Shown: positions 41,696 to 49,284 of the stretch, piece by piece | Layout: each line of letters begins with the position of its first letter | How positions within the stretch are numbered: position 1 is the stretch's first letter | Notes under the pieces: model-generated | Seen by the model: the letters and a program-made list of their open reading frames with translations, nothing else | Told to the model about the DNA's origin: nothing | Databases searched by the model: none | Assembly: GCA_035326425.1 (NCBI GenBank) | Contig: DAOLFG010000019.1 | Coordinates: forward strand, 1-64,000 | Reading direction: 5' to 3' | Source: CALKJU01 sp035326425 | GTDB taxonomy: Bacteria > Pseudomonadota > Alphaproteobacteria > Geminicoccales > Geminicoccaceae | DNA: 64,000 nucleotides | Made by a program: the position numbers and the translations under genes

Positions 41696-41713
41696 TGTAG
41701 CAACATTGCTACA
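41696..41713. promoter_or_regulatory. Inverted repeat upstream of the Phd antitoxin
   Basis: TGTAGCAA (41696-41703), CA, TTGCTACA (41706-41713): a perfect 8-bp inverted repeat ending 11 bases before the antitoxin start. It shares TGTAG/CTACA ends with the operator-like repeat at 20038-20058, which fits the sequence similarity of the two antitoxins. Confidence 0.6.
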
Positions 41714-41724
41714 TCGAGGCCACG

Positions 41725-42000
41725 ATGCTGACCCTGTCCTCGCGCGAGGCCAACCAGAACTTCTCCCGCGTCATCCGCGCCGCCGCCAACGGCGAGGAGG
41801 TGGTGATCACGCGCCGCGGCGTGCCGGTCGCCAAGGTCGTGCCGATGACGACCGAGGACAAGGCGGCGGCCGAGCGGCAGGCGGCCATCGAGAGAACCCG
41901 CGAGCGGCTGAAGAAGGGTTTCAGCCTGGGAGGCAACGCATGGCCCGGGCGCGACGTCCTCTATGACGACGCGCTGGGAATTGCCCCGTGGCCAGAGTGA
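41725..42000 (+). CDS. Phd/YefM-type antitoxin
   Basis: A 91-residue protein: MLTLSSREANQNFSRVIRAAANGEEVVITRRGVPVAKVVP is the Phd/YefM N-terminal fold, followed by a helical tail with RTRERLKKGFSLGG. It is closely similar to the antitoxin at 19728-20024. It overlaps the toxin gene by 13 bases. It lies downstream of the xoxF terminator, so it should be expressed independently from its own palindromic promoter region. Confidence 0.82.
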   Translation: MLTLSSREANQNFSRVIRAAANGEEVVITRRGVPVAKVVPMTTEDKAAAERQAAIERTRERLKKGFSLGGNAWPGRDVLYDDALGIAPWPE

Positions 42001-42449
42001 GCTTCGACAGCAACGTGCTGATCTATGCCGCCGACCAGAACGATCGGCGGCAGCACCGCGCCATCGAGGTCCTCGACCGGGCGGCGACGGGCCCAGGGCT
42101 GTTGAGCCTGCAGGCGCTCGCCGAGTTCTTCCACGTCGTCACGCGAAGGCGGATCGCCTCACGCGACCTGGCGGAGGCCCAGGTCGAGGATTGGATGAAG
42201 ATCTTTCCGATCCAGCGCCCCGACATGGAGAGCCTGCGCGAAGCCATCGGCGTGGCACGCCGACACGCCATCCCTTTCTGGGATGCCATGCTCTGGGCGA
42301 CAGTCAAGGCCGGCGGATGCCGCTTCCTCCTCACGGAGGACCTGCAGAACGGGCGCGACCTCGAAGGCGTACGTCTCGTCAATCCGTTCGACCCCGCGAA
42401 CGACGGCCTCATCGACCTCATCCTGCCCGCACCCCCGGTATCGGCATGA
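41988..42449 (+). CDS. PIN-domain toxin
   Basis: A 153-residue PIN protein. The GTG start at 41988 gives (Met)ARVSFDSNVLIYAADQNDRRQHR with the first Asp; Glu in ALAEFFHVV, Asp in IPFWDAMLWA and LLTEDLQNGRDLEGVRLVNPFDP complete the site. It resembles the PIN protein at 19346-19792 along its length. The stop overlaps the ATG of the DUF2380 gene (ATGA), repeating the pattern in which a toxin gene is coupled to a following non-toxin gene. Confidence 0.84.
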   Translation: MARVSFDSNVLIYAADQNDRRQHRAIEVLDRAATGPGLLSLQALAEFFHVVTRRRIASRDLAEAQVEDWMKIFPIQRPDMESLREAIGVARRHAIPFWDAMLWATVKAGGCRFLLTEDLQNGRDLEGVRLVNPFDPANDGLIDLILPAPPVSA

Positions 42450-42919
42450 GGTGGGCAATCGCTGTCGCCCTCGTTGCAACGGGTCTCGCCTGCCACGCCT
42501 CCGCCGCCGACCGCGTCGCGTCGTTCGGCGTGCTCTGGGTCAACACCTCGCTCGAGCCGACGCGGCCCGACGAGGAAGCCCGCCTCGCCGCCGTCCAGCG
42601 CCAGCTCGAGGAGGGGCTGGTCGCGCGCGGCTATGCGCTCGTCGACACCTCGCCCGTCGCCGAGCGCGCGCAGAGCTTCGACCTGCGCAGCTGCCCGGTC
42701 TGCGAGCTCGACCTCGCCCAGGAGCTGGGCGCCGACTTCGCCCTGCTTGCCTGGGTGCAGAAGGTCAGCAACCTGATCCTCAACATCAACCTGCAGGTCC
42801 ACGACGTCGCCACCGGCCGCCTGGTCGGCGCCGGCTCGGTCGACATCCGCGGCAACACCGACGAGAGCTGGACGCGCGGCATGCGCCGGCTCATCGAGCA
42901 GCAAATACCGCAACAGTAG
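42446..42919 (+). CDS. Exported DUF2380/DUF3280-like protein
   Basis: A 157-residue protein with signal MRWAIAVALVATGLACHASA. The mature region resembles the DUF2380/DUF3280 group: ADRVASFGVLWVNTSLEP, DLRSCPVCELDLAQELGADFALLAWVQKVSNLILNINLQVHDVATGRLVGAGSVDIRGNTDESWTRG. Two cysteines form CPVC. Members are often found near methanol-oxidation genes, and xoxF is 870 bases away, but the role is unknown. Translation should depend on the toxin gene through the ATGA overlap. Confidence 0.68.
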   Translation: MRWAIAVALVATGLACHASAADRVASFGVLWVNTSLEPTRPDEEARLAAVQRQLEEGLVARGYALVDTSPVAERAQSFDLRSCPVCELDLAQELGADFALLAWVQKVSNLILNINLQVHDVATGRLVGAGSVDIRGNTDESWTRGMRRLIEQQIPQQ

Positions 42920-42975
42920 AACTCGACCAATCTCGATCGAACTATCGTTGGAATGCACACTATGCGCATACCCCA

Positions 42976-43004
42976 TTGCATAGACTGCTATTTCATGCTA
43001 CAAT
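42976..43004 (+). promoter_or_regulatory. Sigma-70-like promoter of the GH5 gene
   Basis: TTGCAT (42976-42981), 17 bases, TACAAT (42999-43004). The -10 element matches 5 of 6 positions, in A+T-rich DNA 37 bases upstream of the start codon. A perfect palindrome TATGCGCATA lies just before it (42961-42970). Confidence 0.45.
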
Positions 43005-43040
43005 GATGTTGTCCAAGCAAATATATAAAGAGATGGAATC

Positions 43041-44078
43041 ATGATCAATCGGCGCCTGTTCATTGCTGGTACTGGTGTCGCTCTGGCAATGCCCGGAATC
43101 ATTCGGGCACATGGGGCCGAAACGCGGCTGCAGGCCAAAGGCAACAAGATCTACTATGGTAGCACCCAAGTCCGTCTTCGGGGCGTCGGCATGCACAGCC
43201 CGCTCGACCGCGGACCGGAAGGCTGGGGCCGGCCGGTTTCCGACTATGCCACGGTCAAAAAGGTATGGCGTGCCAATGTCGTCCGGATCTCGGCATTCCC
43301 TGGAGAATGGATCAGCAACCGGACGAGAATGAAGAAATATCTGGAACAGGATGTCCGTGCTGCCCTGAAACAGGGGCTTTTCGTTATTATCGACTGGCAC
43401 CCGGTCGGTTGGCCAAACGGTCAATATGAGCAAGGCGACTATCCCGGCGGGGACATCGAGCTGAGCTCGAAAATGCAACCAGCGAGAGAGTTCTGGGACT
43501 ACGCGGCCAAAAAATTCGGAGGAGATGGTCGCATTGCATTCGAGTTGTTCAACGAGCCCACGGCATTCGGCGTTGGCGGCACCAATTCACAGAAATGGGC
43601 GAAGCTCAAACCCTTCCTGTCGCAATTGCTCAGCATCATTCGCCGCTCGAGCCAGAACTTGGTTCTAGCGACCGGTGAAGGCGCGAGGATTTTAGCGCCA
43701 ATCGTAAACAGCCCACTGAGCGACCCGAATCTCGCTTACGCCTGGCACGTTTATCCAAATCACGGGTCTCAGTCCAATTGGACCGCTGAGCTAGGCAATA
43801 TCAACCAAAGCAAGCCGATCGTCGTAACCGAATGGGGGTTCGATCCGGACGGAAATGGATACCACTACAAGGGAACCGCGAGCAAGTTCGGTACGCCCCT
43901 TGTGAACTTCATGAATCAGCGTGGTTTCCATTGGACCGCCTGGGTCTGGCACGCCCTGTACGGGCCGCGTTTGCTGGGCAGTGGTGGCGCGGTGGCCGAC
44001 CAGGACGATTGGTGCCGGCCCTCGAAGTTCGGCTCGTTCGTGCTCGGCCAGTTGGGAGGATCGACACCATCGTGCTAG
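43041..44078 (+). CDS. GH5-family glycosidase (endoglucanase-like), foreign base composition
   Basis: A 345-residue exported glycosyl hydrolase of family 5. A Tat-like signal (NRRLFIAGTGVALAMPGIIRA) is followed by the TIM barrel: LRGVGMHSPLD, VVRISAFPGEW, VIIDWHPVGWP, acid/base Glu in FELFNEPTAF, HVYPNH and nucleophile Glu in VVTEWGFDPDG. It probably cuts beta-1,4-glucan or a related polysaccharide. The gene is clearly poorer in G+C than both neighbours, with codons such as ATA, TTA and AAA, so recent acquisition is likely. Confidence 0.86.
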   Translation: MINRRLFIAGTGVALAMPGIIRAHGAETRLQAKGNKIYYGSTQVRLRGVGMHSPLDRGPEGWGRPVSDYATVKKVWRANVVRISAFPGEWISNRTRMKKYLEQDVRAALKQGLFVIIDWHPVGWPNGQYEQGDYPGGDIELSSKMQPAREFWDYAAKKFGGDGRIAFELFNEPTAFGVGGTNSQKWAKLKPFLSQLLSIIRRSSQNLVLATGEGARILAPIVNSPLSDPNLAYAWHVYPNHGSQSNWTAELGNINQSKPIVVTEWGFDPDGNGYHYKGTASKFGTPLVNFMNQRGFHWTAWVWHALYGPRLLGSGGAVADQDDWCRPSKFGSFVLGQLGGSTPSC

Positions 44079-44114
44079 GAGGCATCGTCACCTCCTGATC
44101 TCGAAGAGAGTCCG

Positions 44115-44897
44115 ATGGACATCCGCTTCGACGGCCGCGCCGCTCTCGTCACCGGCGGCAGCAAGGGACTCGGCTTCGCCATCGCCAAGGCCTTCGCCGC
44201 CAGCGGCGCCGATGTCGCCATCGTCGCCCGCCGGCCCGAGGCGCTCGAGCAGGCGAAGGCGGAGATCACGGCACTGGGCGGCGGCCGGGCGCATGCGGTG
44301 GCCGCCGACGTCGCCACCGCCGACGGCGTGGCGGCGGCCTGTGCGTCGGCGATGGAGGCCTTCGGCAGGATCGACATCCTGGTCAACAACGCCGGCGTCT
44401 CCGCCACCGGCGCCTTCGAGACCATCACCGACGAGGCCTGGCAGGCCGATCTGGATCTCAAGCTGTTCGCCGCCATCCGCACCGCGCGCCTCGTCCTGCC
44501 GCAGATGAAGGAGCGGCGCTGGGGGCGGATCATCAACGTGCTCAATATCGGCGCCAAGGCGCCGCGCGCCGGCAGCGCCCCGACCTCGGTATCGCGCGCC
44601 GCCGGCATGGCGCTGACCAAGGTGCTGGCCGGCGAGGGAGCGCCGCATGGCGTGCTGGTCAATGCCATGCTGGTCGGGCTGATCGACAGCGACCAGTGGG
44701 TGCGCCGCCACGCCAGCCAGAGCCCGGACGAGCCCTACGACGCCTTCACCGCCAGGCTGGCCTCGGGCGTGCCGCTGGGCCGCATCGGCCGGGCCGAGGA
44801 GTTCGCCAGCCTCGCCTGCTTCCTGGCCTCCGACGCAGGCGGCTATGTCACCGGTACGGCGATCAATGTCGATGGCGGGACATCGCCCGTCGTCTGA
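44115..44897 (+). CDS. SDR-family protein lacking the catalytic Tyr-Lys
   Basis: A 260-residue short-chain dehydrogenase/reductase: cofactor loop VTGGSKGLGFAIAKAF, ILVNNAGVSATGAF, and the C-terminal GGYVTGTAINVDGGTSPVV. Where the family has YxxxK, this protein reads PTSVSRAAG, so Tyr is replaced by Thr and Lys by Arg. The Rossmann fold should still bind a dinucleotide, but normal proton transfer is doubtful. It may be a non-classical enzyme or a binding protein. It follows GH5 by 36 bases but has typical high-G+C codon use. Confidence 0.8.
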   Translation: MDIRFDGRAALVTGGSKGLGFAIAKAFAASGADVAIVARRPEALEQAKAEITALGGGRAHAVAADVATADGVAAACASAMEAFGRIDILVNNAGVSATGAFETITDEAWQADLDLKLFAAIRTARLVLPQMKERRWGRIINVLNIGAKAPRAGSAPTSVSRAAGMALTKVLAGEGAPHGVLVNAMLVGLIDSDQWVRRHASQSPDEPYDAFTARLASGVPLGRIGRAEEFASLACFLASDAGGYVTGTAINVDGGTSPVV

Positions 44898-44956
44898 GCC
44901 GCGCCGGCCGGCTGCAATGTTGTTTCCGGCCGGTGTCGGGCGGCGTTGTCGCGCCG

Positions 44957-45001
44957 TGTTTTGACATTTCTTTGAGCGTGCCCTGCCGGCTGTTTTGACA
45001 T
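44957..45001. repeat. Direct repeat upstream of the first RTX gene
   Basis: TGTTTTGACAT occurs at 44957-44967 and 44991-45001, 34 bases apart, in the 155-base gap before the RTX genes. Each copy contains a perfect TTGACA, but neither has a good -10 element at the right distance, so these may be regulator sites overlapping -35 regions. Confidence 0.4.
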
Positions 45002-45052
45002 CGCACGGATAGTCTCGCGCCTCGGAAACCCCCTCCTGCTCGGAGTCTTCCG

Positions 45053-45379
45053 ATGGCGCTCATCCACGGGACGCTCGGCGACGACGTCCTGGTCGGCGGC
45101 GATCAGAACGACGTCATCACCGGCAGCGCCGGCAATGACAGGCTGTTCGGCGGCGCCGGCATCGATTTCGTCTACGGCGGCAGCGGCAACGACGTGCTTC
45201 GCGGTGGTGCCGGCTCCGACCTTCTACTCGGCGAGCTCGGCAACGACACCATGTTCGGTGGCGACGGCGCCGACCGCATCATCCAGCTCAACAACGACAG
45301 CGACCTGCAGGCCGATTTCGAGATCGTCCTGCAGGGCTTCGGCCAGACGGTGACCGCCGGCGACTTCAGCCAGCTCTGA
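45053..45379 (+). CDS. Mini RTX calcium-binding protein
   Basis: A 108-residue protein with RTX nonapeptides (GGDQNDVITGSAGNDRLFGGAG, GGSGNDVLRGGAGSDLLLG) followed directly by the C-terminal segment ADRIIQLNNDSDLQADFEIVL that ends the next two proteins as well. It is the shortest of three tandem paralogues. Such proteins fold on calcium outside the cell after type I secretion; no transporter gene is nearby. With so few repeats it could be a stand-alone cap or a remnant of a longer gene. Confidence 0.78.
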   Translation: MALIHGTLGDDVLVGGDQNDVITGSAGNDRLFGGAGIDFVYGGSGNDVLRGGAGSDLLLGELGNDTMFGGDGADRIIQLNNDSDLQADFEIVLQGFGQTVTAGDFSQL

Positions 45380-45452
45380 GCGGCTGCACCCACACCCCGT
45401 GATCGAACCTTGTCGGGCTGCCGGCCCTGCCGGCGGCCCGCGGAGAACCACC

Positions 45453-46862
45453 ATGGCCTTCATCGTGGGCACCCAGAACGACGACGTGATCTTCGGCACC
45501 GAGACCGCCGACACCATTCTCGGCAGCACGGGCAATGACACGCTGTTCGGCGGCAACGGCAACGACCTGCTCTATGGCGGGCAATTCGGCACCCACGAAC
45601 GCCTCTACGGCGGCAGCGGCGACGACACCTGCCTGGGCGGCGACGGCAACGACGTGCTCTACGGCGGCGACGGCAACGACAGCCTCTCCTCCGGCAACGG
45701 CAACGACCTGCTCGTCGGCGATGCCGGCGACGACGTGCTCGACGGCGGCCACGGCGACGACCTCGTCGTGGGCGGCGCCGGCCGCGACTTTCTCTACGGC
45801 GGGACCGGCCGCAACACCCTCACCGGCGGCGACGACACCGACTGCCTCTACGGCGGCGCGGGCGTCAACTTCCTCTATGGCGAAGCCGGCGGCGATTTCC
45901 TCATCGGCGGCAATTACATCGACGAGATCTATGGCGGCGACGGCAACGACCTGCTCTACGGGGGCCTGAACCAGGATGCCGTCTTCGGCGACGCCGGCGA
46001 CGACCTCCTCGACGGCGGCGTCGACTACGATCAGCTGTTCGGCGGCGACGGCAACGACAGGTGCTCGGGCGGCGATGGCAACGACCGGATCTTCGGCGAC
46101 GCCGGTGCCGACAGCCTGTTCGGCGATGCCGGCAACGACACGATCTTCGGCGGCGACGGCAACGACGCTGTCGACGGCGGCGACGGCAACGATTTCATCC
46201 TCGCCGGCGCTGGCGCCGATTCGATCGACGGCGGCCTGAACTACGACGTCGTCAGCTACGAGACCAGCACCTCCGGCGTCCGCATCGACCTGAGCATCGA
46301 ATCCGCGGCAGGTGGCGACGCCGCGGGAGACAGGCTCACCCGCGTCGAGGGCGTCGTCGGCAGCGCGAGCGGCGACCGGCTGACCGGCGCCATCAACGAC
46401 AACGAGCTGTTCGGCCTCGGCGGCAACGACACGCTGATCGGCCTCGCCGGCAAGGACGTGCTGGACGGCGGTGCCGGCAACGACGTGCTCATCGGCGGCC
46501 GGAACAGCCTCTTCGGCAGCGACCTGCTGCGTGGCGGCACCGGGGCGGACAAGTTCGTCTTCGACGACGGCGATACCGGGGTGGGTCCGCTCGATCGCGA
46601 CTGCATCGCCGATTTCTCCCGCGCCCAGGGCGACAAGCTCAACATCGACCTGGTCGACGCCAACCTGAAGGTGGCGGGCGACCAGGACTTCGTCTTCCGG
46701 GGGACGGCCGCCTTCACCGGCATCGGCCAGGCCCGCTTCGTCGCCTCCGGCGCCGACCGCATCATCCAGCTCAACAACGACACCGACCTGCAGGCCGATC
46801 TCGAGATCGTCCTGAAGGGCTTCGGCAAGGCCGTCCTGGCCACCGACTTCGACCATCTCTGA
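45453..46862 (+). CDS. RTX-repeat calcium-binding protein
   Basis: A 469-residue protein built almost wholly of GGxGxDxUx nonapeptides, starting MAFIVGTQNDDVIFGTETADTI. A non-repeat part (VVSYETSTSGVRIDLSIESAAGGDAAGDRLTRVEGVVGSASGDRL) resembles serralysin-type C-terminal regions. It ends in DFSRAQGDKLNIDLVDANL and the shared ADRIIQLNNDTDLQADLEIVL segment, the probable type I secretion signal. No enzymatic domain is visible, so a surface or matrix role is likely. The start is fixed by GGAGAA upstream of ATG 45453. Confidence 0.85.
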   Translation: MAFIVGTQNDDVIFGTETADTILGSTGNDTLFGGNGNDLLYGGQFGTHERLYGGSGDDTCLGGDGNDVLYGGDGNDSLSSGNGNDLLVGDAGDDVLDGGHGDDLVVGGAGRDFLYGGTGRNTLTGGDDTDCLYGGAGVNFLYGEAGGDFLIGGNYIDEIYGGDGNDLLYGGLNQDAVFGDAGDDLLDGGVDYDQLFGGDGNDRCSGGDGNDRIFGDAGADSLFGDAGNDTIFGGDGNDAVDGGDGNDFILAGAGADSIDGGLNYDVVSYETSTSGVRIDLSIESAAGGDAAGDRLTRVEGVVGSASGDRLTGAINDNELFGLGGNDTLIGLAGKDVLDGGAGNDVLIGGRNSLFGSDLLRGGTGADKFVFDDGDTGVGPLDRDCIADFSRAQGDKLNIDLVDANLKVAGDQDFVFRGTAAFTGIGQARFVASGADRIIQLNNDTDLQADLEIVLKGFGKAVLATDFDHL

Positions 46863-46884
46863 CCAACATCACAGGAGAGCTGCA

Positions 46885-47940
46885 ATGGCCGTGATCACCG
46901 GCACGCCCTACGACGACTATCGTCTGGGCACCAGTACCGAGGACTTCATCTATGGCGGCGACGGCAACGACCGGCTGCATGGCATGGAGAGCAACGACGT
47001 CGTCTTCGGCGGATCGGGCTTCGACCTGCTCTATGGCGGCGAGGGAGACGATCTGATCTACGGCGGCGACGAGTATGTCGCCGACCTCTACGGCGAGAAC
47101 CTGTGGGGCGGCAACGGCGCCGACATCCTCTACGGCGGCGCCGGCAACGACGGAATCAGCGGCGACCGCGACGACGACACGCTGTTCGGCGGCGACGGCC
47201 GCGACGCCATGAACGGCGGCGCCGGCTGGGATACCGTCTACGGCGGCAATGGCGACGACGTCCTGCTCGAGGTGAGCACCACCCCGGGCGAGGGTGCCGG
47301 CGTCAACTATCTCTACGGCGATGCCGGCAACGACACCCTGCTGGGCGGGGAGCGGTCGGACCTGCTCGACGGCGGGACCGGCGTGGACTCGCTCTACGGC
47401 TATGACGGTCAGGACGTCCTGCGCGGCGGCAGCCAGAACGACACCGCCTATGGCGGCAACGGCCAGGACACGGTCGCCGGCGGCGACGGCGCCGATGTGC
47501 TCGACGGCGGTGCCGACGGCGACTTCGTCTATGGCGGCAGCGGCAACGACCTTTGCCGCGGCGGCGACGGCGTCGACATCATCTTCGGCGATGCCGGCGC
47601 CGACAGGATCTTCGGCGGCGCCGGGGGCGACTACTTCGTCTTCGACGACGGCCATACCGGGCTCGGCGCCAACCGCGACCGCATCGGCGACTTCCTGCGC
47701 GGCGACGGTGACAAGCTCCATGTCGACGACATCGACGCCAACCTGAACCTCGCCGGCGACCAGGACTTCGTGTTCCGAGGCACCGCCGCGTTCACCGGCA
47801 TCGGCCAGATCCGGGCGGTCAACTCGGGCACGGACCGGATCATCCAGTTCAACAACGACAAGGACATGCAGGCCGATTTCGAGATCGTCCTGCAGGGCTT
47901 CGGCAAGACCGTGCAGGCCAGCGACTTCGAGCATCTCTGA
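46885..47940 (+). CDS. RTX-repeat calcium-binding protein
   Basis: A 351-residue third paralogue, MAVITGTPYDDYRLGTSTEDFIYGG, with about fifteen RTX-like turns, a short break (VLLEVSTTPGEGAGVNYLYG), then DYFVFDDGHTGLGANRDRIGDFLRGDGDKLHVDDIDANLNLAGDQDFVFRGTAAFTGIGQIRAV and the common terminal segment. It begins 22 bases after the previous stop with AGGAGAGC before the ATG, so the genes are probably co-transcribed. Confidence 0.85.
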   Translation: MAVITGTPYDDYRLGTSTEDFIYGGDGNDRLHGMESNDVVFGGSGFDLLYGGEGDDLIYGGDEYVADLYGENLWGGNGADILYGGAGNDGISGDRDDDTLFGGDGRDAMNGGAGWDTVYGGNGDDVLLEVSTTPGEGAGVNYLYGDAGNDTLLGGERSDLLDGGTGVDSLYGYDGQDVLRGGSQNDTAYGGNGQDTVAGGDGADVLDGGADGDFVYGGSGNDLCRGGDGVDIIFGDAGADRIFGGAGGDYFVFDDGHTGLGANRDRIGDFLRGDGDKLHVDDIDANLNLAGDQDFVFRGTAAFTGIGQIRAVNSGTDRIIQFNNDKDMQADFEIVLQGFGKTVQASDFEHL

Positions 47941-48036
47941 GCCCGCCGCAAGGATCGGATTGCCCGGTCGGGTGCCGCGGCCATGTTGCGGACGCGGCCC
48001 CACCGGGCCATCTGCCTGCGGCGAAGGAGATTGGCG

Positions 48037-48777
48037 ATGTCGGTCCTGCACCTCGGCCCTGCGGCCGATCCGGCCGGAACCGGTCGCCTGGCGGCCCTCG
48101 ACTGGCCGGCCCTGGGGCGCGAGCTCGACGCCGTGGGCTGTGCCGTCATCAAGGGCCTGCTGTCACCCGCGGCCTGCCGCTCGATGGCGGCACTCTACGA
48201 CCGCGCCGACCTCTTCCGCAGCCGCATCGTCATGGCGAGGCACGGCTTCGGCCGCGGCGAGTACCAGTATTTCGCCTACCCCTTGCCCGAGGTCGTGGCG
48301 TTCCTGCGCGCGGGGCTCTATCCGCCGCTGGCCGAGATCGCCAACCGCTGGCACGAGGCGATGCGCATCGAGACGCGCTTTCCCGACGACCATGCCGGCT
48401 TCCTCGAGCGGTGCCATGCCGCCGGGCAGGTGCGGCCGACGCCCCTGCTGCTGCGATACGGCCCCGGCGACTTCAACTGCCTGCACCAGGATCTCTACGG
48501 CGAGAACGTCTTCCCGCTGCAGGTCGCCATCCTGCTGTCCGAGCCCGGCCGCGACTTCACCGGCGGCGAGCTCGTCCTCACCGAGCAACGGCCACGCCAG
48601 CAGTCACGCGCCGAGGTGGTGCCGCTGCGCCAGGGCGACGCCGTGGTCTTCGCCGTCAGCCACCGGCCGGTGGCCGGCGCGCGCGGCAGCTACCGCGTCA
48701 ACCTGCGCCACGGCGTCAGCCGCCTGCGCTCCGGCCGCCGCCACACGCTGGGCATCATCTTCCACGATGCGAGGTAG
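48037..48777 (+). CDS. 2-oxoglutarate/Fe(II)-dependent oxygenase
   Basis: A 246-residue protein. The iron site is visible as HQD in NCLHQDLYGENVFPLQVAILLSEPGRDFTGGELVLTE and the distal His in RVNLRHGVSRL. The 2-oxoglutarate-binding Arg is in RSGRRHTLGIIFHD. This order fits the prolyl-hydroxylase/AlkB-like superfamily. The substrate is unknown; position after the RTX genes allows a protein or cell-surface target but does not show it. The start ATG at 48037 follows AAGGAGA. Confidence 0.78.
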   Translation: MSVLHLGPAADPAGTGRLAALDWPALGRELDAVGCAVIKGLLSPAACRSMAALYDRADLFRSRIVMARHGFGRGEYQYFAYPLPEVVAFLRAGLYPPLAEIANRWHEAMRIETRFPDDHAGFLERCHAAGQVRPTPLLLRYGPGDFNCLHQDLYGENVFPLQVAILLSEPGRDFTGGELVLTEQRPRQQSRAEVVPLRQGDAVVFAVSHRPVAGARGSYRVNLRHGVSRLRSGRRHTLGIIFHDAR

Positions 48778-48782
48778 CGCCC

Positions 48783-49220
48783 CTACGCCAGTGTCGCGAG
48801 ATAACGCTCGAGACTGTCGAGGGCGCCGGTCCAGCCGGAGCGGTGGCGGTCGCGGGCGGTCTCGTCGAAGAACTGGTCATGGGTCAGGGTCAGCACCGTA
48901 CCCTCGGGCTCGGGCTTCAGGGCGACGGTCACCACCGATCGCCGCTCCGGCGTCGAGCGCCAGGCCCAGGTGAACACCAGCCGTTCGTCGGGCAGCACCT
49001 CGCGGTACATGCCGCTGACCTCGTGCTCCTCGCCGTCCGAGGTGCGGAAGCTGACGCGAAAGTCGCCTCCGACCTGCGGGTCGGATTCCGCGCGCAGCAC
49101 CTCGGACTGGGCGGGCCCGAACCAGCGGGCCAGCTGCCCGGCGTCGGTCCACGCGGCATAGACCACCGGAGGCGGTGCCTTGAGATGGCGTCGCAGGGTC
49201 AGGCTTGGCTTCGCGAGCAT
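48783..49220 (-). CDS. SRPBCC / AHSA1-family protein
   Basis: A 145-residue START-like (AHSA1) protein: LTLRRHLKAPPPVVYAAWTDAGQLARWFGPAQSEV, GGDFRVSF, VSGMYREVLPDERLVFTWAW and TVLTLTHDQFFDETARDRHRSGWTGALDSLERYL. The hydrophobic-cavity fold binds unknown ligands. In many bacteria the gene is paired with an ArsR-type repressor; here only a matching operator-like palindrome is seen, 24 bases upstream. Confidence 0.85.
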   Translation of the reverse strand: MLAKPSLTLRRHLKAPPPVVYAAWTDAGQLARWFGPAQSEVLRAESDPQVGGDFRVSFRTSDGEEHEVSGMYREVLPDERLVFTWAWRSTPERRSVVTVALKPEPEGTVLTLTHDQFFDETARDRHRSGWTGALDSLERYLATLA

Positions 49221-49243
49221 GGCGTCCCGTCCACAGGCATCAA

Positions 49244-49259
49244 TTAACCATATGGTTAA
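49244..49259. promoter_or_regulatory. Perfect 16-bp palindrome upstream of SRPBCC gene
   Basis: TTAACCATATGGTTAA (49244-49259) is fully self-complementary and A+T-rich in a G+C-rich setting. ACCATATGGT cores are typical of ArsR-type repressors that control AHSA1 genes. No ArsR gene is adjacent. Confidence 0.6.
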
Positions 49260-49284
49260 ATTTCGCCTGCGTCAACCGCTCGGG

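Noticed and set aside
44898..44941. CCGGCCGG repeated before the RTX genes as a terminator
   Set aside because: Both copies are self-complementary and common in this G+C-rich DNA, the loop is long, and there is no T-tract.
45453..47940. Regular short repeats that could be taken for a CRISPR-like array
   Set aside because: The period follows codons of calcium-binding nonapeptides, the reading frame is open throughout, and there are no unique spacers.
45366..48051. Long Val/Ala-rich antisense frames opposite the RTX genes
   Set aside because: They are the complement of the repeated GGCGACGGCAACGAC-type codons of RTX nonapeptides and carry no independent signals.
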